42,522 nucleotides of DNA, from the NCBI GenBank assembly GCA_012519285.1, contig JAAYQN010000018.1, positions 1-42,522 on the forward strand, in the 5' to 3' direction. Each line of letters starts with the position of its first letter. The stretch's first letter is position 1. This DNA is from Clostridiales bacterium (GTDB lineage Bacteria; Bacillota; Clostridia; Christensenellales; HGM11417). The position numbers and the translations under genes are program-made. This document shows positions 1 to 8,162 of the stretch, piece by piece. Under the pieces are notes generated by a model, which was given only the letters and a program-made list of their open reading frames with translations, had not been told where the DNA came from and did no database searches.

Positions 1-12
1 TATACTGTTCTT

Positions 13-98
13 GATTCATAGTGGCTTTTCCCTTTTGTATAATTTTGTTATGACAAACTTATTATACAAAGAAAAAGTTTCACTATGAATCTTTTTTT
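13..98 (+). terminator. Long-stem intrinsic terminator
   Basis: An 11-base arm at 13-23 pairs perfectly with 81-91. A second perfect 10-bp arm (34-43 with 61-70) lies inside it, and seven T residues follow at 92-98. This is the architecture of a Rho-independent terminator for a gene lying left of the window, but the stem is much longer than usual. The whole hairpin could also be a remnant of a small inverted-repeat element. Confidence 0.7.
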
Positions 99-173
99 AT
101 CCGTTGCACTTCATTTTACAATCTTCCTTACATAATATATTAACATTTTAAACAATTTTATAAAAGCAATTAA

Positions 174-202
174 TTGTATTAGAGCAAAAAATGTGATAAA
201 AT
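174..202 (+). promoter_or_regulatory. Sigma-A type promoter of the PH-like/lnt pair
   Basis: A -35 TTGTAT (174-179) and a -10 TAAAAT (197-202) are separated by 17 bases. They lie about 55 bases before the first gene. An AAGGTGG ribosome site follows at about 244-250. Confidence 0.55.
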
Positions 203-256
203 ATTTAAGGCTTAAAATAATAATAGCGGAGCCAAAAGCGAAAAGGTGGCGGTTAC

Positions 257-715
257 ATGGAAAGGTATAAGCTGAAACTGAACACGGTCGCGCTTGTTTT
301 GGCGATAGCCCTGCTGGCAGGGTGTACGGTTGCCGTGGTTTTCTGCGTGCTGGCCATCTTAAAGGCGCAGCTTGCCGTGGATTATTTCTCCAACATATTC
401 CTGCTGCTGCTAAACGCCCTCATCATCTTCAGCGTGGCGTGGTACCTCTTGAAGTCGGGTTATAAGCTCACCGACGACAACATCATCGTGCAGACGGCGT
501 TTTTCATCGACCTCATAAAGTACTACGATATAAGGAAGATATACTACTTTGCCACCGAAGATGAGCTCTACCTCGAGCTGAGCGGGCAATCGCACAACAT
601 AGTCAAGATAAACATACCAAGCGGCGACATCTCGAGGTTTACCCAGGAGCTGAAAAAGAGGATACCTCACATTCCCTATGAAGTAAGCTTAAGGATGGAA
701 AGCGATATTGAGTAA
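257..715 (+). CDS. Small membrane protein with PH-like domain
   Basis: The 152-residue protein has two hydrophobic helices (about residues 10-34 and 42-65), then a soluble part of about 80 residues. That part reads as a short beta-rich domain of the bacterial PH/DUF304 type, with a 'YKLTDDNIIVQ' opening followed by 'IKYYDIRKIYY', typical of that group. The ATG has an AAGGTGG ribosome site. Its stop is followed by lnt in the same reading frame, so the two are probably co-transcribed. The role is unknown; membrane PH-like proteins of this build are generally taken as envelope-associated. The family assignment rests on pattern only. Confidence 0.7.
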   Translation: MERYKLKLNTVALVLAIALLAGCTVAVVFCVLAILKAQLAVDYFSNIFLLLLNALIIFSVAWYLLKSGYKLTDDNIIVQTAFFIDLIKYYDIRKIYYFATEDELYLELSGQSHNIVKINIPSGDISRFTQELKKRIPHIPYEVSLRMESDIE

Positions 716-778
716 TTTTTTTTTAAGGTAAAGGGCCTTATCGAACAAAAGAGGTATTTCAAGTATGCGCTCGCGGCT

Positions 779-2299
779 TTGAGCGGGCTCGTAGCTTTTT
801 TGCCCATGATTGTCCCACAGCTCTTTCTGCTCTCGTGGGTGGGACTGGTGCCCTTATTGTTCGCCGTGATGGAGGGCAAAAAGGGTTTTTTCTTGCCTTT
901 TAAGCTGTTTCTCGTTTACGGCCTTTTCTATTACCTCTGCCTTTACACATGGTTTTTCTCCCTTCATCCCCTGTCGTGGCAGGGAGTGGACGACGTAAAG
1001 AGCATAATGATAATCACCCTACTTTGGCTCGCCATAAGCGTGGCGCAGGCGTTTCAGTGCTCGGTAAACGGGATTTTTTACAAAATTTTAAACCCCAAGG
1101 GGATTTTCAAGGCTATATCCATCCCCTTTATATGGATTCTGATCGAATGGTTGCAGGAGCTGACCATATGGGGCATGCCCTGGGGAAGGCTTGCCGTCTC
1201 GCAGAGCATGTTTTTGCCGGGGATACAATCTGTGTCGCTGCTGGGCTCCCTTTTCTTGAGCGGGCTGATTGTGGCGACAAACGCCTTTATAGCGTACGGG
1301 ATCTGGCAGGCCGATTTTTTAAAGAAGGCATGCCTCATCGCCGCGGGCATTTTCCTGGCAAACGCCGCTTTCGGCGCGGTGAGGCTGGCGGTTTTGTCGG
1401 GAAGGCATTACGGAGAGAGCGTAAAGGCTGCCGCTATCCAGGGGAACCTTCCCTCTTACGAGAAGTGGAAAAACGAAGGCAGAGACGCCTTTGACATCTT
1501 CATGGAGCTGAGCGAGCAGGCTGCAATCGAGGGCGCAAAGATAATCCTGTGGCCGGAGACCGCCATCCCCGTATATATCGAGCAGGATAACTTCTACGAT
1601 AAGGCTTACAGGCAATTTGCCAAAGAGCATAGCGTTTACCTCATCGCAGGAGGGTTTGTAAAGAGGGACGGGCAGAGCTACAGCGCCCTCGTAATGTACT
1701 CTCCCGACGGGAGCGGCGGGGTGGATGATGCCTATTTAAAGCGCCACCTCGTGCCCTTCGGAGAGTTCGTGCCGTACAGGGACATAGTGGTAAAGGTACT
1801 GCCCTTTTTGAGCAACTTCACTATGCTCGGCTCCGACTTGACCCAATCCGATGAGAGCATGATGCTTGAGAGCGAGTACGGCAGAATGAGCGGGCTGATA
1901 TGCTTTGACTCCATCTTTTCGCAGCTGGTGCGGGAGGACATAAAAAACGGTTCCGAGCTCATCCTCATCGGAACCAACGACTCATACTACGACAAGTTCG
2001 CTAACCCCTTCCAACACAACGCCCACGCCGTGCTGCGCGCGGTGGAATACGATAGGTTCATTTTGCGTGCCGCCAATACCGGCCTTTCCACCATTATTTC
2101 CCCCACGGGAAAGGTGGAAAAAAGCTCTCGGATGCGTACCGAATGTTTTGTCTCGGGCGAGGTGCCCTTCATCGGCGGCAGGACGCTTTACTCCTACGTG
2201 GGAGACCTCATGGTGTACCTATCTATGGGCGGGATGCTGCTCGGGGCGATATGGTTTAACAGAAAATTTTTGTTAAAGCTGATAAGGCGCAAAGTTTGA
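779..2299 (+). CDS. lnt: Apolipoprotein N-acyltransferase (Lnt-type)
   Basis: Lnt transfers an acyl chain from a phospholipid to the N-terminal cysteine of membrane lipoproteins. The first 205 residues hold several membrane helices. A nitrilase-type (CN hydrolase) domain follows, with the expected triad Glu260 (in WPETA), Lys321 (in KRHLVPFGE) and Cys375 (in ICFDSIF), numbered from the TTG at 779. A membrane helix with basic residues closes the protein, giving about 506 residues, normal for Lnt. The start is uncertain. TTG779 has no ribosome site, and the frame stays open back to a T9 run after the upstream stop. A TTG at 708 with GGAA upstream would fit if the run really held ten T residues. 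Lnt is classically a Gram-negative enzyme, so its presence here is notable. Confidence 0.85.
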   Translation: MSGLVAFLPMIVPQLFLLSWVGLVPLLFAVMEGKKGFFLPFKLFLVYGLFYYLCLYTWFFSLHPLSWQGVDDVKSIMIITLLWLAISVAQAFQCSVNGIFYKILNPKGIFKAISIPFIWILIEWLQELTIWGMPWGRLAVSQSMFLPGIQSVSLLGSLFLSGLIVATNAFIAYGIWQADFLKKACLIAAGIFLANAAFGAVRLAVLSGRHYGESVKAAAIQGNLPSYEKWKNEGRDAFDIFMELSEQAAIEGAKIILWPETAIPVYIEQDNFYDKAYRQFAKEHSVYLIAGGFVKRDGQSYSALVMYSPDGSGGVDDAYLKRHLVPFGEFVPYRDIVVKVLPFLSNFTMLGSDLTQSDESMMLESEYGRMSGLICFDSIFSQLVREDIKNGSELILIGTNDSYYDKFANPFQHNAHAVLRAVEYDRFILRAANTGLSTIISPTGKVEKSSRMRTECFVSGEVPFIGGRTLYSYVGDLMVYLSMGGMLLGAIWFNRKFLLKLIRRKV

Positions 2300-2354
2300 C
2301 CTTTGCCCATGGCGGCTCTTCGAGGCGTTGAGGCAGTCTTTTATAGCCACCTCA

Positions 2355-2418
2355 TTTGGCGCCCGTTAAAATCATTTCAAGCGCCCGCTCGAAGGCTTTA
2401 TTTTCGGCGCCCATAAAG
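2355..2418 (-). pseudogene. Possible short broken ORF after the DUF47 gene
   Basis: On the minus strand, just after the DUF47 stop, an ATG at about 2414 opens a 20-codon frame ('MGAENKAFERALEMILTGAK') with coding-like codon choice. A one-base shift near its end gives a further open stretch (NEVAIKDCLNASK). There is no ribosome site. It may be a decayed small gene or chance; no family is recognised. Confidence 0.2.
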
Positions 2419-2436
2419 AGGGCCCCATGGTAACTT

Positions 2437-3072
2437 TTAGCTGTTCTTCAGCACCACTCTCTCCATAAACTGGGTCATTTCGTCGCAGGCGTCGAAGCAT
2501 TTCTCGAAGGTGTCGAAGATATCCTTCCACATTATTGCCTCGTGAAGGTTTTCGTGGCGGTCGAAAAGCTTTTTCACGCAGTGGAAGTGGAGGTTGTCCC
2601 CCTCGGTCTCGAGGGTGCGTACCTCGATAATGTAGTCCTTGAGCCTCTTTGACTTTTTGAAGTTCCTGAACTCGTCGGTGGCGATGGAGAGCGAGGAGCA
2701 GCATTTTATGAGGTGTTCGCAGCACCTGAGCGCGTCGGGACTAATCCTTGCGATGTTGTACATGCTTATGTTCCTCAAGATGTCGTCTATGGCGTCCACC
2801 ACGTCGTCGTACCTGTTACACAGCGCCATTATGTCCTCGCCGTCGATGGGGGGCAAAAACTCCCTCGCCAGCTGTTCGGAAACGCGATGGCTGAGCTCGT
2901 CAGCCCTATTTTCTATCTCGTGAATCTGCTTTATCCTCTTCTCAAGGCTGACGTTCTCGAAGGATCGCAGCGTCTCCCACAACTTTTCGGCGGCGGCGAC
3001 GGCGCACTCGGCGTACTTTGTGAACACGTCGAAGTAGTCGAATCTGACTTTTTTCAAAGCGTTTGCCTCCAT
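2437..3072 (-). CDS. DUF47/PhoU-like phosphate transport partner protein
   Basis: This 211-residue, all-helical soluble protein resembles the DUF47 (TIGR00153, PhoU-like) family. Family features visible include the opening region with 'FDVFTKYAECAVAAAEKL', the central 'CNRYDDVVDAIDDILRNI', and the late 'LHEAIMWKDIFDTFEKCFDACD'. DUF47 proteins are nearly always encoded beside PiT permeases and are thought to modulate phosphate uptake. Here the gene lies 28 bases downstream of such a permease, so the two form an operon. The ATG is at 3072. No Rho-independent terminator is evident after the stop. Confidence 0.9.
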   Translation of the reverse strand: MEANALKKVRFDYFDVFTKYAECAVAAAEKLWETLRSFENVSLEKRIKQIHEIENRADELSHRVSEQLAREFLPPIDGEDIMALCNRYDDVVDAIDDILRNISMYNIARISPDALRCCEHLIKCCSSLSIATDEFRNFKKSKRLKDYIIEVRTLETEGDNLHFHCVKKLFDRHENLHEAIMWKDIFDTFEKCFDACDEMTQFMERVVLKNS

Positions 3073-3100
3073 TTAAAGTATTTAAAATGTTTTTTATCTG

Positions 3101-4147
3101 CTAAAAAATATTGATAAAGAGCTTGACCATCAGGTATCCCAGCAGCCCGCAGCCAGGGAAGGTCAGAATCCACGCAAACACCATATCCTTTACCACCCGC
3201 CAGTTTACGGCGGAAAGCCTGACCGAGGCGCCCACGCCCATTATCGCCGTGGTCTTGGTGTGAGTGGTGCTGACGGGAATGCCCGCGAGCGAGGAGAGCA
3301 GCAGGCATGCCGCCCCCGCGATGTCGGAGGAAAAGCCCTGATAGGGCTTTAGCTTTACCATGTCAAGCCCCACCGACTTTATTATCTTAAGGCCTCCTAT
3401 GGAAGTGCCAAAGCCCATGACCAGCGAACACAGCAGCATAAGCCACAGCGGCACCGAGGCGGCCGCCACATCCGACTGGCCGTTTATGAGGAAGAAGTTG
3501 AGCATGAAGATTCCCATAAACTTCTGCCCGTCCTGCGCCCCGTGCATGAAGGCCATAGAGCAGCTGCCGAAAATCTGGGCGCCACGGAAGAAATTGTTGG
3601 ACCTTCTCTTGTCGATGTTCCTAAACACCGCCTCGGTGAGCTTGGCCATCAGATAGCCCGACGAAAAGCCCATCCCCGTGGATATCGCGAGGCCATACAG
3701 CACCTTCTTCCACTCTTCCCCGTTTATCCCGGAAAAGCCTCCCTGGAGCGCTATTGCCGCGCCGGATAGGCCCGCTATCAGCGCGTGGCTCTCGCTGGTG
3801 GGTATGCCGAATGCCCACGCCGCGGTGGCCCACAGCACTATCGCGACCATCGCCGCGCACAGCGCAGCTATCGCCTGCTGCGTGTCCCCTTTAAAGTCCA
3901 CCATGTTGAATATGGTCATGGCGACCCTGGAGTTTACGAGGGTCATCACCAGCACGCCCAGGAAATTGAAGATGGCGGCGAGCGCTATCGCTTTCTTGGG
4001 GTGCATCGCCCTCGTGGATACGGAGGTGGCGATGGCGTTGGGGGCGTCCGTCCATCCGTTTACCAGGATGACGGAGAGAGTGAGCGCCACTGTAACAAGC
4101 AGCAGCGGATTGCCCGCAAGTTGTGATAGAAAATGACCTAATTCCAT
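3101..4147 (-). CDS. pit: Inorganic phosphate transporter, PiT family
   Basis: The 348-residue polytopic protein has the two PiT signature regions. Near the N-terminus is 'NGWTDAPNAIATSVSTRAM', the conserved GxxDxxNA-type motif that binds phosphate and cation. Later come 'FMHGAQDGQKFMG' and 'GIPVSTTHTKTTAIMGVG', the second half of the inverted repeat. It would import phosphate by cation symport across the cytoplasmic membrane. It is first in an operon with the DUF47 gene. A promoter on the same strand lies about 280 bases upstream, with a terminator-like hairpin between them. Confidence 0.93.
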   Translation of the reverse strand: MELGHFLSQLAGNPLLLVTVALTLSVILVNGWTDAPNAIATSVSTRAMHPKKAIALAAIFNFLGVLVMTLVNSRVAMTIFNMVDFKGDTQQAIAALCAAMVAIVLWATAAWAFGIPTSESHALIAGLSGAAIALQGGFSGINGEEWKKVLYGLAISTGMGFSSGYLMAKLTEAVFRNIDKRRSNNFFRGAQIFGSCSMAFMHGAQDGQKFMGIFMLNFFLINGQSDVAAASVPLWLMLLCSLVMGFGTSIGGLKIIKSVGLDMVKLKPYQGFSSDIAGAACLLLSSLAGIPVSTTHTKTTAIMGVGASVRLSAVNWRVVKDMVFAWILTFPGCGLLGYLMVKLFINIF

Positions 4148-4240
4148 AGCTTTAGTTATCGTCTGTCCCGCTTTATTTGATTTCCGTTGCGAATGTACTA
4201 CAAGGTTTTAGAAAAACATATGCAAGGCCTCAATACATAC

Positions 4241-4264
4241 AAAAAAGCCTGAAAAAGGCTTTTT
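4241..4264 (-). terminator. Terminator-like hairpin in the pit leader
   Basis: A 9-bp perfect stem (4242-4250 with 4256-4264) surrounds a 5-base loop. On the minus strand it ends in six T residues. It sits between the pit promoter and the pit start, so it could act as an attenuator. It may also be a plain terminator of a short transcript. Confidence 0.5.
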
Positions 4265-4426
4265 GGGAAAAAATGTAATAAAGGAAAGCTTCGAGTGGGC
4301 AAAGAGGCAAAATGGTAAAATTGAGGCTCGGTCCGCGATACTCCGAAGCCAAAGCCTTTATGTAAATGGTATTTTTTAACATCTTCATTCGCCAACGCTG
4401 CTTCATCTCCATAGCTTTACGATATA

Positions 4427-4455
4427 ATTATACATTATTTTAACTTTTTAGTCAT
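4427..4455 (-). promoter_or_regulatory. Promoter reading towards pit
   Basis: On the minus strand a -35 ATGACT (4455-4450, four of six consensus) lies 17 bases from a perfect -10 TATAAT (4432-4427). The resulting leader before pit would be about 275 bases. Confidence 0.55.
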
Positions 4456-4617
4456 TCGTTTTTGGCTGGGTGCTTTATTTGCGTTTAGAGAAAACTCTCG
4501 GCATGATTTTTCAAAAAGTTTGCAAAAAAGGTAAAAATAAGGCAAAAATATAGTATAATATATTCAATACAGCAGGCATTTAAGCAGCTTTAAATCAATT
4601 TTCCGGAGGTGAAGCAG

Positions 4618-6027
4618 GTGGGAACCATCCTTTCCGCATACCTCATGCCCCACCCTCCTATATTGATACCCGAGGTGGGAAGGGGCGAAGAGAAAAAGGC
4701 GCAGGCCACGCTGGACGCCATGGAAAAATGCGCCGGGCATATACAGGACAAGGGGCCGCACACCATAATTTTGATCACCCCCCACGGCCCGATGTTCCGC
4801 GACGCTGCAGCGGTCATGACGGAAAGCAGGCCGAAAGGAGATTTTTCGAGGTTTGGAGCCCCTAAGGTCAGAATGTCTTTTGAAAACGATGTTGAGCTCG
4901 CCGCGGCGATAATGGAAAAGGCAGCGCGCTCAAAGATTTCATGCGCGGCGCTCGACAAGAAAACGGCGTCCCGTTACGGCGTATCGCTGTCGCTCGACTG
5001 GGGGGCACTGGTGCCCCTGTATTTTGTGGCCAAACGGTACTGCGACTTCAAGCTGGTTCACCTTACCTATGCCCCATTTTCATATGAGAAGCTGTACTCC
5101 TTTGGCAAGGCAATACAGGAGGCTGTGGAAGGAAGCGCAAAGAGCACCTGCTTTATAGCGAGCGGCGACCTGTCTCACCGGCTGCGCCACGACGGGCCTT
5201 ACGGCTTCAATCCCATGGGGCCCAAACTCGACGGGCAGATAATGGCTCTTCTCGAAAAGGGCGACGTCGAGGGTTTTTTCGACATGGACCCCGTCATGGT
5301 GGAAGAGGGCGGCGAATGCGGCCTCCGCTCCGTCATCACGGCCCTGGGGACGTTGGATGGATACAAAATTCATCCCCAGGTCCTGTCCTACGAGGGCCCC
5401 TTTGGGGTGGGATACGGCGTCGCCGTAATGGAAAAGGGCGAAGCCGAGAGCTCAAGGCTTTTGGCGGACAAGCTGTTTGACAAAAAGCAGAAGAGAATGC
5501 GGAGGGTGCGCGAGCGGGAAGACGCTTACGTTCAGCTTGCGAGGAATACCCTTGAGGAATACGTTCGCACGGGCAAGATAATAAAGAGCAGTGACGACCT
5601 TCCCAAGGAGATGCTGAACAAAAGGGCGGGCGTCTTCGTCTCCATAAAAAAGGATGGGCAGCTGCGGGGCTGCATAGGCACCATCTCCCCCACAAGAAAG
5701 AACATTGCGGAAGAGATCATCCACAACGCCATAAGCGCGGGGACGCAAGACCCGCGCTTCGACCCCATGGAAGAGGATGAGCTTGAGGATTTGGTGTATT
5801 CGGTGGACGTGCTAATGCAGCCTCACCCCGTAAAATCCATAAGCGAGCTCGACGCCAAGAGGTACGGGGTAATAGTCAGGAGTGGGTGCAAGTCAGGTCT
5901 GCTCCTTCCCGACATCGAGGGAGTTGATACTGTGGAGCAGCAGATTGAGATAGCGCTCAAAAAAGCGGGCATCCGCCATGACGAGGGCTACACCATAGAG
6001 CGCTTCGAGGTGGAGCGCCACAAGTGA
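4618..6027 (+). CDS. amrA: AmmeMemoRadiSam protein A: LigB/Memo-like domain fused to AMMECR1 domain
   Basis: The N-terminal part (about residues 1-265) resembles the class III extradiol dioxygenase / Memo superfamily, with '[13 protein letters not shown]', 'ITPHGPMF' and 'SGDLSHR' carrying candidate metal-binding histidines. The C-terminal part (about 290-469) is an AMMECR1 domain with the hallmark 'LRGCIGTI', followed by 'DPRFDPM'. This fused layout is that of the AmmeMemoRadiSam system protein A; the biochemical role of the system in bacteria is not settled as far as I know. GTG at 4618 is chosen because GGAGG (4605-4609) lies 8 bases before it. The earlier in-frame GTG at 4609 overlaps that ribosome site. 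The radical SAM partner follows 25 bases after the stop. Confidence 0.87.
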   Translation: MGTILSAYLMPHPPILIPEVGRGEEKKAQATLDAMEKCAGHIQDKGPHTIILITPHGPMFRDAAAVMTESRPKGDFSRFGAPKVRMSFENDVELAAAIMEKAARSKISCAALDKKTASRYGVSLSLDWGALVPLYFVAKRYCDFKLVHLTYAPFSYEKLYSFGKAIQEAVEGSAKSTCFIASGDLSHRLRHDGPYGFNPMGPKLDGQIMALLEKGDVEGFFDMDPVMVEEGGECGLRSVITALGTLDGYKIHPQVLSYEGPFGVGYGVAVMEKGEAESSRLLADKLFDKKQKRMRRVREREDAYVQLARNTLEEYVRTGKIIKSSDDLPKEMLNKRAGVFVSIKKDGQLRGCIGTISPTRKNIAEEIIHNAISAGTQDPRFDPMEEDELEDLVYSVDVLMQPHPVKSISELDAKRYGVIVRSGCKSGLLLPDIEGVDTVEQQIEIALKKAGIRHDEGYTIERFEVERHK

Positions 6028-6052
6028 GCCGCATTTAAAAGGTTTTGCGAAC

Positions 6053-7027
6053 ATGAGGGAAGCGCTGTATTACGCCAGGGAAAACGATAAGGTAAGGTGC
6101 CTGCTCTGCCCTCACCGCTGCCTTATCCCCGAGGGGAAAAGGGGCATCTGCCGGCAGAGGAAAAACCAAGGCGGAAAGCTCATAGCCGAAGGGTACGGCA
6201 TGGTTTCCTCAATCGCCATGGACCCGATCGAGAAAAAGCCCCTCTACCATTTTTACCCCGGCAGCAACATTCTCTCCGTGGGCGGGCTGGGGTGCAACCT
6301 TCGCTGCTCATTCTGTCAGAATTGGCACATCGCTCACAGCGAGCAGTCCCTCCATTATTTCTTACCCGAAAAATTGGTCGGGATAGCGCTCTCTTACGGC
6401 AGCGTAGGCATAACCTTCACCTACAACGAGCCCGTGATATGGTGCGAGTATATCCTCGATGCGGCGCCGCTTTTCAAGCAAAATGAACTGAAAGTGGTCC
6501 TTGTCACCAACGGCTTTGTAAACCCCGGGCCGCTCGATGATATGCTCCACTACGTTGACGCCTTGAACATCGACGTCAAGGCCTTTGACGAAAGTTTTTA
6601 CAGAGACGTGTGCGGCGGCAGCCTGGCCGCTGTGAAAGAGGCGGTGGAGCTTGCCGCTTTAAAGGCGCACGTCGAGATTACCACTTTAGTCATCGGCGGC
6701 CTTAACGACAACAGGGCGGAAATCGCCGGGCTCGCCCGCTGGCTCGCCCAAATTGATAAAGGCATCCCCCTGCACCTTTCAAGGTACTTTCCCAATTACA
6801 AGATGCAGCTTCCCCCTACCCCTGTAGATACCCTATACGAGTTGAAAGAAGTTGCAGGAGAATACCTCGACTACATCTATATCGGAAACGTGTGGGAAGC
6901 CGACAACGACACCTACTGCCCCGCTTGTGCAAACAAGATAGTGGAACGGGGAATTTCGGTCGAAGTAAAAGGGTTGCAATGCGGCAAATGCTCAAAATGC
7001 GGAAAGGAAATTCCGATAATACTATAA
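6053..7027 (+). CDS. amrS: AmmeMemoRadiSam system radical SAM enzyme
   Basis: This 324-residue radical SAM protein is related to pyruvate formate-lyase activating enzymes. The cluster motif CxxxCxxC is Cys81, Cys85 and Cys88 in 'GCNLRCSFCQNWHI'. An N-terminal cysteine set (CLLCPHRC, GICR) and a C-terminal zinc-ribbon-like set (CPAC, CGKCSKCG) are also present, as is usual for the family. 'FTYNEPVIWCEY' and 'LHLSRYFPNYKM' are further family blocks. It should cleave S-adenosylmethionine to form a radical; its target is unknown. It follows the AMMECR1 fusion gene directly, which supports the system assignment. Confidence 0.9.
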   Translation: MREALYYARENDKVRCLLCPHRCLIPEGKRGICRQRKNQGGKLIAEGYGMVSSIAMDPIEKKPLYHFYPGSNILSVGGLGCNLRCSFCQNWHIAHSEQSLHYFLPEKLVGIALSYGSVGITFTYNEPVIWCEYILDAAPLFKQNELKVVLVTNGFVNPGPLDDMLHYVDALNIDVKAFDESFYRDVCGGSLAAVKEAVELAALKAHVEITTLVIGGLNDNRAEIAGLARWLAQIDKGIPLHLSRYFPNYKMQLPPTPVDTLYELKEVAGEYLDYIYIGNVWEADNDTYCPACANKIVERGISVEVKGLQCGKCSKCGKEIPIIL

Positions 7028-7147
7028 TCAGTTTGATTAGCAAAAAGACGGAAGCCATATTAAAAACTATTCAGCAAAAAGAGTAACGCAAACACCATAA
7101 GCATTCAAATTACCATTTTTCAGCATCCGACAAAGAGCCAAAAAATA

Positions 7148-7195
7148 TTGAAAAGGATTTAAAATTATTTATAATATATGAGTATATGCTCATAT
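7148..7195 (+). promoter_or_regulatory. Promoter with ArsR-type operator
   Basis: A -35 TTGAAA (7148-7153) and a -10 TATAAT (7170-7175) are 16 bases apart. Directly behind the -10 is the near-perfect palindrome ATATGAGTATATGCTCATAT (7176-7195). AT-rich palindromes of this kind over the start site are typical operators of ArsR-family repressors. The degraded ArsR-like reading frame just downstream supports this. Confidence 0.6.
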
Positions 7196-7203
7196 AATGG
7201 TGA

Positions 7204-7400
7204 TATCATGATAAATATTTTAAATTATTGTCAGAGGAAAGCAGATTAAGGATTATCGCTCTATTGATGAAAAGAGAGATGTGCGTGTGTAAGCTCGCCT
7301 TAAGATGACGCAATCAAAGCTTCGAGACAACCCTGAGCTTTGGCAATACCTTAAGAAAAAAATCAATAAAAGCATTGATAAAAGTCGGCCTTATTGCTGA
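7204..7400 (+). pseudogene. Eroded ArsR-family regulator
   Basis: From 7222 a frame reads 'KLLSEESRLRIIALLMKRE' then MCVCKLALR. This is the recognition-domain start of ArsR/SmtB metalloregulators, including the CVC motif of the ArsR subgroup. The frame ends in a stop near 7305. A second piece in another frame (MTQSKLRDNPELWQYLKKK) resembles the family's C-terminal tail. There is no start codon in frame with the first piece. The DNA-recognition helix region between the two pieces is missing, so the gene is not functional as a full repressor. Confidence 0.6.
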
Positions 7401-7464
7401 CAATGTTATGTATAAAAAAAGCCATAGTGCTAAAAAGGATTAGCCTTAATCAAGGAGAATTAAA

Positions 7465-7608
7465 ATGTCAAATGAGGTATCCGGTAAAAATTTTGGAGAC
7501 TACCTCGCCATATTTGTTAAGCAAAAAAGTAATACATATCAAAAAAGTGGCAAAGATCCATCTCTTTTTAAAGGTAAGGTTGCAGGCTTTTCCAATGTCC
7601 TGCCTTAA
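7465..7608 (+). CDS. Hypothetical 47-residue protein
   Basis: An ATG at 7465 stands 5 bases behind a strong AAGGAGAA ribosome site and opens 47 codons (MSNEVSGKNFGDYLAIF...FSNVLP). It is too short to show a domain. Because it lies between an eroded arsR and the tRNA it could be the first part of a truncated gene once controlled by the ArsR operator. No family is recognised. Confidence 0.35.
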   Translation: MSNEVSGKNFGDYLAIFVKQKSNTYQKSGKDPSLFKGKVAGFSNVLP

Positions 7609-7636
7609 AAATATTTCTTCGTCCCGAACTGAATAA

Positions 7637-7665
7637 TTGACATTATTTACAAAATGCTATATAAT
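7637..7665 (+). promoter_or_regulatory. Consensus sigma-A promoter of tRNA-Leu
   Basis: A perfect -35 TTGACA (7637-7642) and a perfect -10 TATAAT (7660-7665) are separated by exactly 17 bases. The mature tRNA begins 19 bases after the -10, as expected for a strongly expressed stable RNA. Confidence 0.9.
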
Positions 7666-7683
7666 GTTTAAGCTCAAATGCTT

Positions 7684-7772
<89 letters not shown>

Positions 7773-7891
7773 TCTAAACCATTGAAATGGTCTGAATAAC
7801 CATCAATATTTGCTATTTTGAATAATAATCAAACTATAATTATTGTTATAAAATTTCATAAAAAAATGGTATAAATATTTATTATTGCTAT

Positions 7892-7978
7892 GTGAAAAAT
7901 GATATTGAAAAGCGCATTTTACTTGCTAAAAGCGACAACAGGCAGGCGGAAGAATTATTAATCATCATTTACTATTGA
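7892..7978 (+). pseudogene. N-terminal fragment of a sigma-70-family factor
   Basis: A GTG at 7892 opens 28 codons with 'EKRILLAKSDNRQAEELL' before a stop. The pattern of charged residues followed by AEELI is that of the first helix of sigma-70-family regulators, normally followed by a tyrosine and PFI/L. The frame ends where an unrelated repeat protein frame begins, so the gene was probably cut by a recombination event. The family call rests on a short match only. Confidence 0.4.
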
Positions 7979-8162
7979 CAGTAATTCAAATTATTTTAAA
8001 CTGCCTTTATCAACGGCGGATACATTTACATTCGGAGCAGGTGCTTTTATAGGAATATTTACAAAGCCCATAAATACAGAGCCGGCAGTTATACCTATTG
8101 CAAAAACAGGCGGTTCTCTTTCAACTGCCACTGTACATGAAGATGTATATGTAGAAAACGGT

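Larger units (their letters stand above)
4148..4617. other. Divergent intergenic region between pit and the AmmeMemo gene
   Basis: This AT-rich spacer holds a minus-strand promoter (4427-4455), a bidirectional hairpin (4242-4264), a plus-strand TATAAT at 4554-4559 without a good -35 box, and the GGAGG ribosome site at 4605-4609. Two 60-65 codon open frames on the minus strand (4198-4412) lack ribosome sites and protein-like composition, so they are not called. Confidence 0.5.

Noticed and set aside
949-1494. 181-codon plus-strand open frame inside lnt
   Set aside because: It overlaps the catalytic Lnt frame in another register, with arginine-rich, domain-free translation; it is a shadow.
4198-4412. 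Two minus-strand open frames of 60-65 codons in the pit leader
   Set aside because: No ribosome sites, aromatic-rich unlikely proteins, and they cross the terminator-like hairpin.
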